This document shows positions 17,820 to 27,614 of a stretch of 64,000 bases of DNA, in pieces. The stretch is from assembly GCF_000316625.1 (NCBI RefSeq), contig NC_019676.1:6218501-6282500 (forward strand). The letters are read 5' to 3'. Positions within the stretch are counted from its first letter, which is position 1. The number at the start of each line of letters is the position of its first letter. Source of the stretch: Nostoc sp. PCC 7107. GTDB taxonomy: Bacteria; Cyanobacteriota; Cyanobacteriia; Cyanobacteriales; Nostocaceae. The translations under genes and the position numbers were made by a program. Under the pieces are notes generated by a model. That model saw nothing but the letters and a program-made list of their open reading frames with translations, was not told the origin of the DNA and did not search any database.

Positions 17820-18413
17820 ATGGTAAGGCGGGGCGTTGTGGTAAAGCAGGCTACTCTTCAATCGGATAAAGCACCAACGTTGGCAGATTTTAAAGATGTA
17901 CTGGAAAACTGCGATGTGCATATAGCTTCAGCTTGGCGGGGACAGTTAGCAGAAACTCTAGAAACAGCCAAAGTCGGTATCCCTATTTGTGTGTGTTTAA
18001 ACTTAGAAGATTTAAAATGTTTTGAATCTGTAGAAACTCAGTATGAGCGTTGGGGTGTAATTTTCCGCAATTCGATCGCCATACAACCTTCAAACCCGGC
18101 ATTTCCCACCCATTCTGGTCAGATAGTATTGATGGGTTCACCAAAAGGCGGATTTCTCGAAGCGAGTTTTGTCAATCCAGTCAACTATGTTAGTGCCTAT
18201 GTTACTAGTTCGCAACGGCTAGTAATGTCTGCCTATGATGGCGATCGGCAACTTCTCAGCCAAACAGTGCTTCCGGGAGCTAATCTTGCCAATTCTGAAT
18301 CAGCTGTACCTCCAAACACCTTATTGTCTGTCACAGCTAATAAGATTCACTTTGTGACCTTCTGTGCGTTTGACGGTCAATTTACCATTGACGACTTTCG
18401 TTTTTGTCTTTAG
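17820..18413 (+). CDS. Hypothetical protein, beta-rich C-terminal domain
   Basis: 197 residues, no family recognised. The N-terminal third (about 1-70) is mixed alpha/beta. Residues about 95-197 are rich in short beta segments (FVNPVNYVSAYVTSSQRLVMSAYDGD...), resembling the jelly-roll domains seen in cyanobacterial and PEP-CTERM proteins. There is no signal peptide or membrane helix, and the Cys-rich stretch ICVCLNLEDLKCF is near 57-69. The ATG at 17820 has a weak ribosome site. The bracketing promoter region and long open frame support a real gene. Confidence 0.65.
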   Translation: MVRRGVVVKQATLQSDKAPTLADFKDVLENCDVHIASAWRGQLAETLETAKVGIPICVCLNLEDLKCFESVETQYERWGVIFRNSIAIQPSNPAFPTHSGQIVLMGSPKGGFLEASFVNPVNYVSAYVTSSQRLVMSAYDGDRQLLSQTVLPGANLANSESAVPPNTLLSVTANKIHFVTFCAFDGQFTIDDFRFCL

Positions 18414-18576
18414 TCGGTTCCCTATTCCCTACTTGATGTATGAGGTACAGGTAAGCCACTTAACTCAATAGTTGCCGTATAGACTTATCAATAATCAGTA
18501 ATTTTGACTTCATCATGTGCCTAATCCCTGGTAAAAGATATATTAGAAAATCTCGTAAACAAATTAGGTAAATACT

Positions 18577-19356
18577 GTGGCAAAGGCTTCGTTTTCTTTG
18601 CAGCAACTAATTAACCAGATACCCAACTGGTCACTTCCAGCATTTTTGCCAGGAAGTCCCAAGCAGCAAAATTTCAAGCCTTTTTCCAGTTCAGGAAGCA
18701 TTCTTGGCTCCCTGACAATAGTCATTGCGATGCTTTTATGGAACTGGAAACTGCTATTAGCTCTTGTTGTTGGCGTTGGAGTGATGTTAATCTCCTACTC
18801 AACCCAACAATGGAACTGGCAAATGCGTTGGGTAGAAATTCAGAAATTTCTCCAAGGGCCAAATCGTCGGTTGGTCTTAGCTGTTAGTAGTGGCGGCCTG
18901 GCGACTATTAGCACTTATATGGCAGCGGCTATCTGGGTTGACTCTCACAGCCCTTGGATGGCTACTGGTGCTATTTTGCAGGGTTTGGGAACTTTATTCA
19001 CGTTAGTTTTGTTGCTTTGGCAAATTCTCAGCCGTCATTCCAATCAAGAACAAGTAATATTTGAGCAGTTGTTACTCAATTTAACTGAACAAGACCCATT
19101 GAAGCGATTGATAGCTGTACGCCGCATTACTAAATTTGTCTCTCGTCAGCCAGTTAATGCTGCGCTACAGCCAGAAGTTATCCAATGTTTGCAACTTCTG
19201 TTGACTACAGAGGAAGAAAAGATCATTCGAGAGGCAGCTTTTGAGAGTTTACAAACCTTAGATAAGCTACAAAATCTACCATCCAGCACAGCTACGCCTT
19301 TACAACCAGTCAAGTTAAAAGTCCAAACCCAAAAGTCTCAAGTTTTGAACTATTAG
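18577..19356 (+). CDS. Membrane protein with C-terminal armadillo-type repeat fold
   Basis: 259 residues starting at GTG 18577 behind an AGGTA site. A short soluble N-terminus is followed by hydrophobic segments near 42-73 and 102-152, then a helical HEAT/ARM-like C-terminus (about 155-245: DPLKRLIAVRRITKFVSRQPV...). Such proteins are conserved in cyanobacteria without assigned function. It converges with ftsE, 33 bp apart. Confidence 0.75.
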   Translation: MAKASFSLQQLINQIPNWSLPAFLPGSPKQQNFKPFSSSGSILGSLTIVIAMLLWNWKLLLALVVGVGVMLISYSTQQWNWQMRWVEIQKFLQGPNRRLVLAVSSGGLATISTYMAAAIWVDSHSPWMATGAILQGLGTLFTLVLLLWQILSRHSNQEQVIFEQLLLNLTEQDPLKRLIAVRRITKFVSRQPVNAALQPEVIQCLQLLLTTEEEKIIREAAFESLQTLDKLQNLPSSTATPLQPVKLKVQTQKSQVLNY

Positions 19357-19389
19357 CCAAATTCTGCTGTAATTTTCAGACTTCAGACT

Positions 19390-20139
19390 TCATTTCCGAT
19401 ACAGTCTGCCATTACGAACTTGCACCACAGGATGATTGCACCGCCTCACCAGTTGTTCATCGTGGGTGGTCACAATAACTGTAGCCCCAAAAGAATTTAA
19501 CTTTTGCAGAATTTGGATCACTTGCCAAGAATTATCTGGGTCGAGATTTCCTGTGGGTTCATCTGCTAAAAGTAATGGTGGTGTTCCCACGATCGCCCTT
19601 GCAACACTTACCCGTTGTTGCTCTCCCCCCGAAAGCTGATCGGGAAAACAGTCAGCTTTAGAAAGTAAACCCACCAGCTTTAAAGTCGGTTCTAAACGTC
19701 GCTGAATTTCCTTGCGCGTGTAACCTTGGGCTTGCAGTACAAATGTCACATTTTCTGCTACCGTTCTTTGGGGAATGAGTTTGTAATCTTGAAAGACAAT
19801 TCCAATCCTTCGCCGTAACAGTGATAAGCGATCGCCCCGCAAATCTGTGACATTGCAGTCATTGACAATTACTTCTCCCTGAGTCGGTAACTCTTCACCA
19901 TATAACAGTTTCAACAGTGTTGATTTACCAGAACCGCTTGGCCCCGTAATAAATAAGAATTCTTTCGGCTTAACCTCTAAACTCACATCTAACAATCCAT
20001 GACAGCCATTGTTATATGTTTTTGTCACAGAGCGTAACTGCACAATGGGAGCATTACTAACGCTTTCCGGTGGAGACTTAATATCTTTTACGGGAATATC
20101 TTGATCAGTTTTGACCGGAGTTTTGACAACTGTTCTCAT
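19390..20139 (-). CDS. ftsE: Cell division ATP-binding protein FtsE
   Basis: 249 residues. It has Walker A GPSGSGKST, the Q-loop VFQDYKLIPQRTVAENV, signature LSGGEQQR, Walker B LLLADEPTGNLD and switch His THD. The PQRTVAENV and DEPTGNLDP stretches are characteristic of FtsE and not of generic ABC proteins. The first ~30 residues are an extra Pro/Lys-rich extension. FtsE pairs with membrane FtsX to activate septal peptidoglycan hydrolases; ftsX is not in this window. Confidence 0.92.
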   Translation of the reverse strand: MRTVVKTPVKTDQDIPVKDIKSPPESVSNAPIVQLRSVTKTYNNGCHGLLDVSLEVKPKEFLFITGPSGSGKSTLLKLLYGEELPTQGEVIVNDCNVTDLRGDRLSLLRRRIGIVFQDYKLIPQRTVAENVTFVLQAQGYTRKEIQRRLEPTLKLVGLLSKADCFPDQLSGGEQQRVSVARAIVGTPPLLLADEPTGNLDPDNSWQVIQILQKLNSFGATVIVTTHDEQLVRRCNHPVVQVRNGRLYRK

Positions 20140-20389
20140 GGGAAAAATGTATACACCTGATTAGAACTAAAAACCTAAAAAATTTCAATTTAAGATTCTC
20201 TTAAAAATAATGATTCCCAGGACAGGCCTAGGAATCTCAAGTTTAAGGGCAAAAATTTAATTTTTTGGCAATTTTCAGTACTATCCGCAAGCCCTAATTT
20301 GGGATTTGGTATCAATCAAGCAAAAAGTGAAAAGGTAAAAAACTAGATTTCTTTTGATTTTTGCTTTTTGCCTTCCTACTCCCTATTTC

Positions 20390-21142
20390 CTAGACTGCAC
20401 TTTTGACGGTTAAACGGTAAACAAACGCTTTGAGTGCAAACTCTGGCAAAGCTAACATCCGTCGCCAACGCCAAGGTTCTTGATATAACCGATAAAGCCA
20501 TTCCAGATTATTATTACCTAACCAAGCGGGGGCGCGGGTTTTGCTTCCTGACCAAATATCCAAACTACCACCAACACCAATCCAAATTGCTTGGGGACAT
20601 AAATGGCGATTTTGGGCAATCCATAATTCTTGACGTGGTACTCCCAAACCAACCAAAATTACTTGAGGCTGTAGTTGGGTGAGAGTTTGGTGTAGTTGAG
20701 CTTCTTCTTCTGGAGAATGATATCCAGAATGAGTACCAACTATATTTAAATCCGGGGCTTGCTGCTGCCAAAAATCTGCGGCTTTTGTTGCTACTCCTGG
20801 TGCGCCGCCGTAAAAAAATACTTTTGCATCTTTTTGCTTTTGTCCAATTTCCCGCAGTAATGTCTCTGATAGTTCAATTCCTGGACAACGCTGAACTTTT
20901 TGCCAGAAAAGCCACTGCAAATACAAAACAACACCAGCACCATCAGGTATCACTAACTCAGCATCGTGAATTACCTGGGCTAGTGCGCTGTTTCGTTCTG
21001 CTTGCATAGTCATTTCTGCATTCAGCGTCACTACATGAGTACCTCTGCTGTGTTGCAGGCATTCTAGCAACCAGCCTGGATAGTTACTCATGACATGAAC
21101 TGGTATTCCTAGTACCGAAAATACTTTAGGCGGTTTAGACAT
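20390..21142 (-). CDS. WecG/TagA/CpsF family glycosyltransferase
   Basis: 250 residues (GT26). The NAEMTMQAERNSALAQVIHDAELVIPDGAGVVL block and FFYGGAPGVATKAA are family signatures. LVGLGVPRQELWIAQN includes the conserved PxQE. Members transfer ManNAc or related sugars to lipid-linked acceptors during surface polysaccharide synthesis. There is no membrane helix, so peripheral membrane action is likely. It is not in an obvious polysaccharide cluster here. Confidence 0.92.
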   Translation of the reverse strand: MSKPPKVFSVLGIPVHVMSNYPGWLLECLQHSRGTHVVTLNAEMTMQAERNSALAQVIHDAELVIPDGAGVVLYLQWLFWQKVQRCPGIELSETLLREIGQKQKDAKVFFYGGAPGVATKAADFWQQQAPDLNIVGTHSGYHSPEEEAQLHQTLTQLQPQVILVGLGVPRQELWIAQNRHLCPQAIWIGVGGSLDIWSGSKTRAPAWLGNNNLEWLYRLYQEPWRWRRMLALPEFALKAFVYRLTVKSAV

Positions 21143-21778
21143 AGCCTATTGATTAGCCTCACATCACACCAGATTGTCTCGAACGATAGTTTATCAAATA
21201 TTTTAATCAGTCGCCTAGGCAATTTTGGGCAAATATTAGTTAGAAAGTCACACCAATAAAAGTTCTTCAGTCCTTTCTCTCAGAGGAGAGTATGCCAGAA
21301 AGTTGTGATGTATACCAAGATTTTTTTTGATAAGAATTTCTAATATCTAGACCTTCTGGTATTCTATTGATTTGCGATGTTTCATAGCTAACCTTCATCT
21401 GAATGTAATTTTTACTAGCGATCGCATTCCGCTGATCGTAATGAGTAGTTGACAAGTATGAATCTGTCGTAAATCAACCAGTATACTCATAAAAAAGGAG
21501 GTTGGCTTTTACATAACCTAAGTAAGTTTGCTTACTAGTCAAAATATCCAACAAAATATAACTAATTGGTTAGATTACTTGTATCTCAGGTATAACCTGA
21601 CATTTAATATTCAAGGGAATTAATTACCAAATCAGTCAGCAAAACTACTAAATACTAGGTTTACCTAGGCAAAACTTCTATATTTATTTTTTACGAATGT
21701 TTTTCAACGACAATCTACCAAGATTTTTGCATTAACTCGGTTTGACAGTTCAGTTAGTTTAACGGGCGGAAGTTGACA
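21143..21778. other. 636-bp divergent intergenic region
   Basis: Promoter region for the WecG-like gene and the response regulator operon. An AAAAAAGGAGG motif at about 21491 is not followed by a sensible ORF. A 62-codon minus frame inside it shows no family resemblance. No RNA gene recognised. Confidence 0.4.
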
Positions 21779-22495
21779 ATGAATAAAATTCGGATTGTTT
21801 TGATCGAAGATCATGACCTCACCCGTGTTGGTATTCGCACAGCACTACAGCAAAAAGAAGAGATTGAAGTGCTAGGCGAAGCTGGCAATGCTGCGGAAGG
21901 CTTAAAATTGTTAAAAATCTTACACCCAGATATTGCGATCGTCGATATTGGTTTACCCGATAAAGATGGTATCGCACTTACCAAAGAAATTAAAGCTCTG
22001 TCTACAGGAGAAGATGCGACAAAAGTGTTGATTCTAACACTCCGAGATAATAAAGAAGCCGTGCTTGCAGCTTTCGCAGCTGGAGCAGACTCTTACTGTA
22101 TGAAAGATATCAAATTTGATAATTTACTAGAAGCAGTCAGAGTTACGTACAATGGCAATGCTTGGATTGATCCAGCGATCGCCAGAATTGTGTTACAACA
22201 GGCACAACATAATTCCCCTAAACAGGAAACAGTTCCAACAGGCAACAAAAATATCCCCCAAAATCAAGGCTTTGGGGAAAGTGAGGAAATAATTGACCCT
22301 TATACCCTGACAGAACGCGAGTTAGAAGTGTTACAGTTAATTGTCGAAGGTTGTAGCAATGCAGTTATAGCTGAACGACTTTATATTACAGTTGGGACTG
22401 TAAAAACACATGTCCGTAATATTCTAAATAAGCTATGCGCTGATGACCGTACTCAAGCAGCAGTCAGAGCTTTGCGCTCTGGGTTGGTTGGATGA
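21779..22495 (+). CDS. NarL/LuxR-family response regulator
   Basis: 238 residues from ATG 21779 with GGAAG upstream; the TTG two codons earlier is less likely. The receiver is at 3-125 with acidic pocket EDHD and phospho-acceptor D56 (DIAIVDIGLPDKDG). A linker of about 50 residues leads to a LuxR-type HTH (LTERELEVLQLIVEG...VGTVKTHVRNILNKL). It should bind DNA when phosphorylated. No cognate kinase is adjacent. It precedes the RsbU/RsbW-like pair by 188 bp and may be co-transcribed with them. Confidence 0.95.
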   Translation: MNKIRIVLIEDHDLTRVGIRTALQQKEEIEVLGEAGNAAEGLKLLKILHPDIAIVDIGLPDKDGIALTKEIKALSTGEDATKVLILTLRDNKEAVLAAFAAGADSYCMKDIKFDNLLEAVRVTYNGNAWIDPAIARIVLQQAQHNSPKQETVPTGNKNIPQNQGFGESEEIIDPYTLTERELEVLQLIVEGCSNAVIAERLYITVGTVKTHVRNILNKLCADDRTQAAVRALRSGLVG

Positions 22496-22682
22496 GGCGA
22501 TTTCAGGATATAAAAACCCTGAAATATATTGAGGAAGAAGCTAACTTTGAGTGAATTTATCAGTTCAAAGCAGATGATTTCTCTGGATTAGGGCTAGTTT
22601 TTTGATTTGTTTGTAGGTTGTCATCAGGTGGGATAAAAATTTTATTATCTCGCCACACAAGTATCGGAAATTAAAGTCAAAT

Positions 22683-24353
22683 ATGACTGAGACAGAGGTA
22701 GAAAAACTCAAGCTCATGATTGTTGATGATGAGCTAGATAATCTGGATTTACTCTACCGCACTTTTAGGCGAGATTTTCAAGTATTTAAAGCCAATCATG
22801 CCCTAAGTGCGCTGGACATATTGGATAAAGAAGGTGAGATGGCCGTGATCATCTCAGATCAAAGAATGCCAGAAATGAATGGCACCGAATTTCTCAGTCG
22901 CACGGTAGAACGGTTTCCCGATACGATTAGGATTCTTCTAACTGGTTTTACTGATGTTGAAGATTTGGTGGATGCAATTAACTCCGGTCAAGTTTTCAAA
23001 TACATCACAAAACCTTGGAATCCTGAACGGCTAAAGTTACTAGTTGAACAAGCTACTGAGACATATCGCTTAGTCAAGCAACGCACCCAAGAGTTGCGTC
23101 GTTCTCTGCGACGAGAATCTTTATTTAATGAGGTGACGACAGCAATTCGAGAGTCTCTCGACTATGGCAATATGTTGCAAAAAATTGTCGCCACGATTGG
23201 ACAAACATTTGATGCAACTTGTTGCTTACTGATACCTGTAGAAGGCGATCGCTTGACTGAAGACAAATTCTCTTATCAAGATGCCAACTCTTCTATATTA
23301 AATTTTGCTTTTGACCACAGTCTATTTGAAAAAGTTGTTGAAACTCGTCACTACCAACTTAATCAAGAAACCTTTGACGGCCACCCTTGTAACTATCTGG
23401 TAGTACCTCTTACCTATCAGCAGCAATTATTGGCGGTACTGGCTCTTTATCAGGTGGGACGAGATGAACTTTGGCCAGATGAAGATATTAAATTAATTAC
23501 AGGTGTAGCTGACCAAGCAGCATTAGCCCTCTTCCAAGCAAAACTCTACCAACGCCTGCAAGAAAAACAAGAGCAAATTCGCGCAGAGTTAGAGGTAGCA
23601 CGCCAAATTCAAAACAACCTGCTGCGGCAAAGTTTACCTGATATCAAAGAGGCGAAGCTACAAGCCTGCTGCTATCCGGCGCGAGAAGTGGGAGGCGATT
23701 TTTTTGAAGTATTCGTCCACCCCAAAGGAGATTTATGGTTGGCTGTGGGCGATGTTTCGGGAAAAGGTGTACCTGCGGCTTTATTCATGGCTAGTGCCAT
23801 TTCTGTATTGCGCCGCGAATTATCTCAAGAAACACCAGCCGAACCCCATGTGATTGTCCAGAATCTTAATCATGCTCTGTGTAATGACTTAATTAGCAAT
23901 AATTGCTTTATTACTCTTGTGTTAGCTTGTTATACCCCTACCACAGGAGAACTAGTCTACGCCAATGCTGGGCATATTTATCCTCTGCTATGGTCACATC
24001 AAGCTACCTCAACTCAAGAACCCAACTATCTTAAAGTCCGCGGCATTCCTCTGGGTATTTTACCTACCTGGCAAGCACAGTCAGGACGATTACATCTCTC
24101 TTCTGGAGATACTTTATTGTTAGCTAGTGATGGGATTACTGAAGCAACAGTATCAAATGAGTTACTAAAATGCGAAAAAATAGATGGTAATTTTTCGGCA
24201 GGTACTCACTCTATGCTGAATCAAGAAGGCCTTTGGCAACTTCTCCAAACAGAACCACAACCACTTTCCCTCAACCATTTACTAGCTCGCATCCAAGCAA
24301 ATAATCAAGTTCAAGAAGATGATCAAACTATACTTTCACTAGAGGTTTTATAA
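22683..24353 (+). CDS. REC-GAF-PP2C (RsbU/SpoIIE-type) protein phosphatase
   Basis: 556 residues. An N-terminal receiver (about 10-130) has phospho-acceptor D59 (ISDQRMPEMNG). A coiled linker follows, then a GAF domain (about 155-300) and a C-terminal SpoIIE-type PP2C phosphatase (about 320-556) with GGDFFEVF, GDVSGKGVPAALFM, ANAGHIYP and LASDGITEA metal-site motifs. It should dephosphorylate an anti-sigma-factor antagonist in response to receiver phosphorylation. It lies 3 bp before the RsbW-like gene, so the two form an operon. Confidence 0.95.
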   Translation: MTETEVEKLKLMIVDDELDNLDLLYRTFRRDFQVFKANHALSALDILDKEGEMAVIISDQRMPEMNGTEFLSRTVERFPDTIRILLTGFTDVEDLVDAINSGQVFKYITKPWNPERLKLLVEQATETYRLVKQRTQELRRSLRRESLFNEVTTAIRESLDYGNMLQKIVATIGQTFDATCCLLIPVEGDRLTEDKFSYQDANSSILNFAFDHSLFEKVVETRHYQLNQETFDGHPCNYLVVPLTYQQQLLAVLALYQVGRDELWPDEDIKLITGVADQAALALFQAKLYQRLQEKQEQIRAELEVARQIQNNLLRQSLPDIKEAKLQACCYPAREVGGDFFEVFVHPKGDLWLAVGDVSGKGVPAALFMASAISVLRRELSQETPAEPHVIVQNLNHALCNDLISNNCFITLVLACYTPTTGELVYANAGHIYPLLWSHQATSTQEPNYLKVRGIPLGILPTWQAQSGRLHLSSGDTLLLASDGITEATVSNELLKCEKIDGNFSAGTHSMLNQEGLWQLLQTEPQPLSLNHLLARIQANNQVQEDDQTILSLEVL

Positions 24354-24356
24354 GTA

Positions 24357-24782
24357 ATGAAAAGTGAGCTTCATGTACCAAGTGATCTGAATTATTTAAA
24401 TATCGTCGAAGCCTGGTTGCTGGGATGCTTGAAAGTCAAGCTAGGAGAATCTGTTGATTGGTCTCGTCAATCTAGTCGTTTACGACTGGCTTTGGTAGAA
24501 GCCTACTCTAATGTGGTGCGTCATGCCCACAAAGAGCAGCCGAATTTACCAGTATTACTGCGTTTAGAACTCAAAGACCGAGACATTTCCCTAGAAATCT
24601 GGGACTATGGTGAAGGCTATGATATGTCTACTTACTTAGCACCCAATCCTGTAGACAAACAAGAAGGGGGTTATGGATGGCTCATTATGAATCGTCTTAT
24701 GGATAAGGTAGAGTACCAATTACAAGTTAACGGCGCTAATTGTTTAAAATTAGAAGCCACTATTCCAGAATTGGTGAAATAA
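24357..24782 (+). CDS. RsbW-type anti-sigma/serine kinase ATPase
   Basis: 141 residues, a lone GHKL ATPase domain: N-box LALVEAYSNVVRHAHK (about 42-57), G1 EIWDYGEGYD, G2-like GGYGWLIMNRL. This is the RsbW/SpoIIAB arrangement, in which the kinase phosphorylates an STAS antagonist and binds a sigma factor or other partner. No STAS protein is encoded here. It starts 3 bp after the phosphatase stop, which supports a partner-switch cassette. Confidence 0.92.
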   Translation: MKSELHVPSDLNYLNIVEAWLLGCLKVKLGESVDWSRQSSRLRLALVEAYSNVVRHAHKEQPNLPVLLRLELKDRDISLEIWDYGEGYDMSTYLAPNPVDKQEGGYGWLIMNRLMDKVEYQLQVNGANCLKLEATIPELVK

Positions 24783-25096
24783 CCCGAAGTAATTATAGGA
24801 ATCCAGTTTGATGACTGGACATCTGCGTGGAAGCAGTAGGTAAAAAACAACGGGGAACAGCCAAGAAGACAAATGTCTGTTCATCAAGCAAAAATGACGA
24901 ATCATTGGGACTTTGGATTGCAGACGGCTAATTAAGGCAATTGGTGATATTAAGAAAAGTTAAGTTAAATACTAACTTTTACTAAGTTACTAACTGCCTT
25001 GGCTACTGCTATAAATTCAATTAGAATGAATAAAATTATTAATAATGGTGCAAGATATGGGACAACTAAAATTCATATTTTGCTAATTCTTTTGTC
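24783..25096. other. Intergenic region before the GT39-like gene
   Basis: 314 bp, AT-rich. I see no repeat, hairpin with U-run, or ORF. It should contain the promoter of the next gene. Confidence 0.35.
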
Positions 25097-26710
25097 ATGA
25101 AAACTCTATCTATTCAAAATCATCAAAGAGACTTTATCTGGATAAAAATCCTTGTTATTTCTATTATAATTTTAGGAATTTATTTTCGGTTTGCGAATAT
25201 TGGCCATAAAGTTTATTGGACAGATGAAGTTTACACATCATTATGGCTTTCTGGTCATTCCAGTTCAGAGATTATCGAAAAATTTTATCATGGTGAAATT
25301 GTTAATCTTGGTATCTTAAAAGAATATCAACAGATAAATATTACCCAAGGTATCAGTGGTGCAATTACTCGTCTGGCTTTAGAAGACTCTCAGCATCCAC
25401 CACTATATTACTCTCTTGCTTGGTTTTGGTCAGCTTGGTTTGGTAATTCTGTAGCTGCAATTAGAAGTTTATCTGCCATTATTAGCGTATTTTCTTTAGT
25501 CAGTGTATATTTTTTATGTCAAGAATTATTTGAATTACCTTTAACAAAGTGGGTTGCTATTTTACTGATAGCCATCTCGCCGTTTTATGTTTTATATGCT
25601 CAGGAGGCTAGAGAATATAGTCTGTGGAAATTGACGATTATAATTTCTAATTATTCATTTTTATTAGCTTTCAGGAAAAAATCATTTTTCAGTTGGTTGA
25701 TTTATGCAATTACACTCACTCTAAGTTTTTACACATTTTTGTTTTCAATCTTTTTAGCCCTTGGTCATGGCATTTATATATTAAGTATTCATGGGTTCAA
25801 AAAAACTCAGTCATTAATTGCTTATTTATTATCTATCACAGCCGCCATTATCGCTTTTATCCCTTGGCTGATAATTATTTATCAAGGTAGAATTGCTGGC
25901 AGAATTCAACGATTAGATTGGATAACAGAAGAGACGAGTTTACCTGCTTTAATTGGGAAATGGCTGCTAAATATCACGCGAATTTTTTTAGATTGGGTAA
26001 TTATTAATGAAAATACATCAACTAAAGCAATAATTTGGTTGATACCATTTACTTTTGCATTGATAGTTTTGATTGGTTATGGATTTTACTATCTCTATCG
26101 TTCAATGCCTAAAAGTACTTGGTTATTTATATTAACTTTAACTTTAACAACAGCAACAGCCTTAATTATTCCTGATATTATCTTTGGCGGTAGGCGTTCG
26201 GGAGTGGCGAGATATCTAATACCGACATTTTTAGGAATTCAATTAACAATTGCTCATCTTTTAGCTAGTAAGTTAGTCGCGGTTCAAAGCATAAAATGGC
26301 AAAATATCTGGAGATTAATTACGATTTTTATCATCTCTATTGGTGTGATATCTTGTGTAATTATCTCTCCGGCTGGGATTTGGTGGAATAAAGGTGCCGC
26401 AAATAATTTAAGGTTAGATCAAGTCGCTGCTGTTATCAATCAAAGTCATCATCCTGTAGTAGTCAGTGATGCTAAATTTCCATATATTTTAGGGTTAACT
26501 CATATACTTAATTCCGATGTAAATTTTCAGTTGGCGATTCAGCCTCAAGATTTGGTGGTTCAGAAAGCACAAGACAATTTATTTTTGTTTTATCCATCAA
26601 GAAAGTTATACAAATATCTGAAGATTAACTATAATTTAGAACCTCTATATCTAGGGAAAAATCCAGTTTTGGGTTTATGGAAATTACAAGCTATTAATCA
26701 GCGCAATTGA
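25097..26710 (+). CDS. Membrane glycosyltransferase, GT39/ArnT-like
   Basis: 537 residues with about 10-12 hydrophobic segments. After the first helix comes the acidic first loop VYWTDEVYTS (about 43-52), matching the catalytic Asp-Glu region of polyprenyl-phosphate-sugar-dependent GT-C enzymes (PMT, ArnT, RgtA). HPPLYYSLAWFW is another family motif. It should transfer a sugar from a lipid carrier to an extracytoplasmic acceptor; donor and acceptor are unknown. The coding sequence is more AT-rich than its neighbours. Its 3' end overlaps the convergent tetR by 17 bp. Confidence 0.85.
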   Translation: MKTLSIQNHQRDFIWIKILVISIIILGIYFRFANIGHKVYWTDEVYTSLWLSGHSSSEIIEKFYHGEIVNLGILKEYQQINITQGISGAITRLALEDSQHPPLYYSLAWFWSAWFGNSVAAIRSLSAIISVFSLVSVYFLCQELFELPLTKWVAILLIAISPFYVLYAQEAREYSLWKLTIIISNYSFLLAFRKKSFFSWLIYAITLTLSFYTFLFSIFLALGHGIYILSIHGFKKTQSLIAYLLSITAAIIAFIPWLIIIYQGRIAGRIQRLDWITEETSLPALIGKWLLNITRIFLDWVIINENTSTKAIIWLIPFTFALIVLIGYGFYYLYRSMPKSTWLFILTLTLTTATALIIPDIIFGGRRSGVARYLIPTFLGIQLTIAHLLASKLVAVQSIKWQNIWRLITIFIISIGVISCVIISPAGIWWNKGAANNLRLDQVAAVINQSHHPVVVSDAKFPYILGLTHILNSDVNFQLAIQPQDLVVQKAQDNLFLFYPSRKLYKYLKINYNLEPLYLGKNPVLGLWKLQAINQRN

Positions 26711-27311
26711 CAATTAGGTGTGTTAAAGCATCGATAATGCGATCGCTCTCCATTGGCATAATATACTTACCGTGCATAATCTCCTGTGTCATCACAAAAT
26801 GTACTAATGAACCAATGAGTATCCTAGCTGTGGCTTCCGGGTCGGGAATGTTCAATTCCGTGCAAGATGCTAAATATTTACTGATAGTCTCAATTGCAGG
26901 TTTGGCAATACTACCAATAAACACTTGTGCTAATTCAGGAAACCGCGCTGACTCTCCCATTAGTAAGCGTTCAAATGCTTGATATTCCTGGTCATTCACC
27001 ATCTGGTCTAATGCTGTTTTGGCTAACCTCCGCAGCACAATGTAAGGTTCTCCCTGAAGGGGTTGCGTCCCTAAAATTGAATGAAACCGCTTTCTTGCCA
27101 GTTTTTCGATTAATGCCCGAAATAAGCCTTCTTTATCTTGAAAATGGCTGTACACCGTGGCTTTAGAAACACTGGCTGCTTCTGCCACTTTATCCATACT
27201 CGTAGCAGCATAGCCGTGGGCGAGAAACTCCTGCATTGCCCCTTGGAGAATCTTTTCTACTTTCTCTGTTGAATTTGAACGGTCAATTTCCCCCGCTTTT
27301 GGGCGTGCCAT
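26694..27311 (-). CDS. TetR/AcrR family transcriptional regulator
   Basis: 205 residues. The HTH lies near 18-65: KILQGAMQEFLAHGYAATSMDKVAEAASVSKATVYSHFQDKEGLF. The C-terminal half is a helical ligand domain with no recognised specificity. It is divergent from devB. The intervening 303 bp contain two CGGTTTAGT-bearing palindrome-like sites, so it probably represses itself and the exporter. Confidence 0.95.
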   Translation of the reverse strand: MARPKAGEIDRSNSTEKVEKILQGAMQEFLAHGYAATSMDKVAEAASVSKATVYSHFQDKEGLFRALIEKLARKRFHSILGTQPLQGEPYIVLRRLAKTALDQMVNDQEYQAFERLLMGESARFPELAQVFIGSIAKPAIETISKYLASCTELNIPDPEATARILIGSLVHFVMTQEIMHGKYIMPMESDRIIDALTHLIVNCAD

Positions 27312-27427
27312 TGTTTAATATTCCTTATCTTGTAATCTGTCTTAAGAATTTCTGTAGCTGTAACACTTGAGTCGAAAGCAAGTCTGGCAATGCTCTTAAA
27401 TAGTAAATACTTTTTGGCGATGGCTTG

Positions 27428-27480
27428 ACTAAACTACTCGGTTTAGTATAATCCTAATTATATAACTATACGGTTTAGTT
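27428..27480. promoter_or_regulatory. Pair of candidate TetR operators
   Basis: Site 1: ACTAAAC (27428-27434), 6-nt spacer, GTTTAGT (27441-27447). Site 2: AACTA (27464-27468) with TAGTT (27476-27480). Both contain CGGTTTAGT, at 27439-27447 and 27471-27479, 32 bp apart (three helical turns). They lie between divergent tetR and devB. Confidence 0.55.
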
Positions 27481-27614
27481 TTGTATTTCACGCTTCATTG
27501 TTCTCTTATAACCGTTGAGCATCTACATCCAAACTGGGTCACGACATTTACCAAAATTCTATTTTTCCCGCATTTGAATCAACCAATCTGGAATGGTTTC
27601 AAAGGTATGCTATC

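Noticed and set aside
21267-21455. Minus-strand ORF of 62 codons
   Set aside because: No homology pattern, and it lies in a promoter-rich divergent region.
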